DNA of 6,836 nt. Source: Phycisphaerales bacterium. GTDB lineage: Bacteria; Planctomycetota; Phycisphaerae; Sedimentisphaerales; Anaerohalosphaeraceae. The notes beneath the pieces were generated by a model, which was given only the letters and a program-made list of their open reading frames with translations, had not been told where the DNA came from and made no database searches. Position numbers and translations under genes: made by a program. Numbering within the stretch: the first letter of the stretch is position 1; every line of letters starts with the position of its first letter. Shown here one piece after another: positions 6,647 to 6,836 of the stretch. The DNA lies in NCBI GenBank assembly GCA_011055475.1, contig DSDH01000084.1, positions 1 through 6,836 of the forward strand, in the 5' to 3' direction.

Positions 6647-6653
6647 CTCCTTT
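6647..6653 (-). promoter_or_regulatory. Ribosome binding site that decides the Hyi-like start
   Basis: AAAGGAG on the minus strand ends 5 nt before the ATG at 6641 and only 2 nt before the ATG at 6644. The TTG reading frame start at 6656 lies upstream of the site and is unlikely to be used. Confidence 0.55.
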
Positions 6654-6683
6654 CAAAAAACCACACCCTTCCGACGTATGACC

Positions 6684-6713
6684 ATTCTACGCCAACCCAC
6701 CCCGTCCGTTCAA
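6684..6713 (-). promoter_or_regulatory. Likely sigma70-type promoter of the Hyi-like gene
   Basis: On the minus strand TTGAAC (6708-6713) and TAGAAT (6684-6689) are 18 nt apart. They match the -35 and -10 consensus at 4 and 5 of 6 positions. Transcription would start near 6677, giving a leader of about 36 nt that holds the ribosome binding site. This promoter could also drive the lipoprotein and peptidase genes if the downstream hairpin is leaky. Confidence 0.4.
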
Positions 6714-6836
6714 CGCATACTTCCACCCAAAACACCGAGCCTGCATGCCCACTCCAGCGCACAGACTCCGATCACAACAAGAGACCCGATGTGACCAGAA
6801 ACTGGCGTCTTTTGGCGTTTCGCCGCACACATCCGC
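6714..6836. other. Gene-free right end
   Basis: No supported gene is seen in this stretch. It has lower GC than the coding regions and contains a short palindrome (GGCGTTTCGCC, 6814-6824). A plus-strand GTG at 6791 opens a frame to the window edge, too short to judge. Confidence 0.4.

Noticed and set aside
5133..6794. A 553-codon open frame on the plus strand
   Set aside because: It is antisense to the Hyi-like gene and the start of the lipoprotein gene, spans the hairpin gap, and encodes low-complexity His/Arg/Pro-rich sequence without a domain.
6791..6836. Possible start of a plus-strand gene at a GTG
   Set aside because: Only 15 codons are visible before the window ends, with a poor ribosome binding site; this cannot be judged.
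1..6836. Search for CRISPR arrays, tRNAs, rRNA, transposases and attachment sites
   Set aside because: No spaced direct repeats, tRNA-like cloverleaf, transposase motif or terminal inverted repeats were seen by eye.

Overview
This is a gene-dense, GC-rich window with six complete protein genes on two strands and almost no spare DNA. The gene content suggests a member of the Planctomycetota or a close relative. It includes Tat-exported TIM-barrel 'sugar isomerase' proteins, a DUF1080 (3-keto-disaccharide hydrolase family) domain, a PQQ-type beta-propeller lipoprotein and an orphan GGQ release-factor-like protein. This assignment rests on remembered family distributions, not on a search.

Layout: (1) 15-1210, plus strand: a WalJ/YycJ-like metallo-beta-lactamase-fold hydrolase, followed 8 nt later by a small GGQ release-factor-like protein; the two are probably one operon. 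(2) 1262-2209, plus strand: a Tat-signal sugar phosphate isomerase/epimerase-like TIM barrel with a strong ribosome binding site and a possible promoter of its own. (3) 2206-5627, minus strand: an 893-residue lipoprotein joining a PhnD-like substrate-binding domain, a PQQ-like beta-propeller and a DUF1080 domain. It is translationally coupled (TGATG) to a secreted HExxH putative metallopeptidase, whose stop codon overlaps the stop of the convergent TIM-barrel gene. (4) 5754-6641, minus strand: a Tat-exported hydroxypyruvate-isomerase-like TIM barrel, with a plausible sigma70-type promoter upstream and a hairpin downstream. The last 195 bases hold that promoter and no supported gene.

Four of the six products carry export signals: two Tat, one lipoprotein and one Sec-type. 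The centre of the window therefore looks like an extracytoplasmic sugar or ligand module. DUF1080 proteins and isomerase-like TIM barrels are known partners in 3-keto-glycoside chemistry, so joint action on oxidised sugars is a reasonable hypothesis, although no sugar oxidoreductase is present here. The most unusual item is the three-domain lipoprotein and its coupled putative peptidase. The first two plus-strand genes are cytoplasmic and look unrelated to this module.
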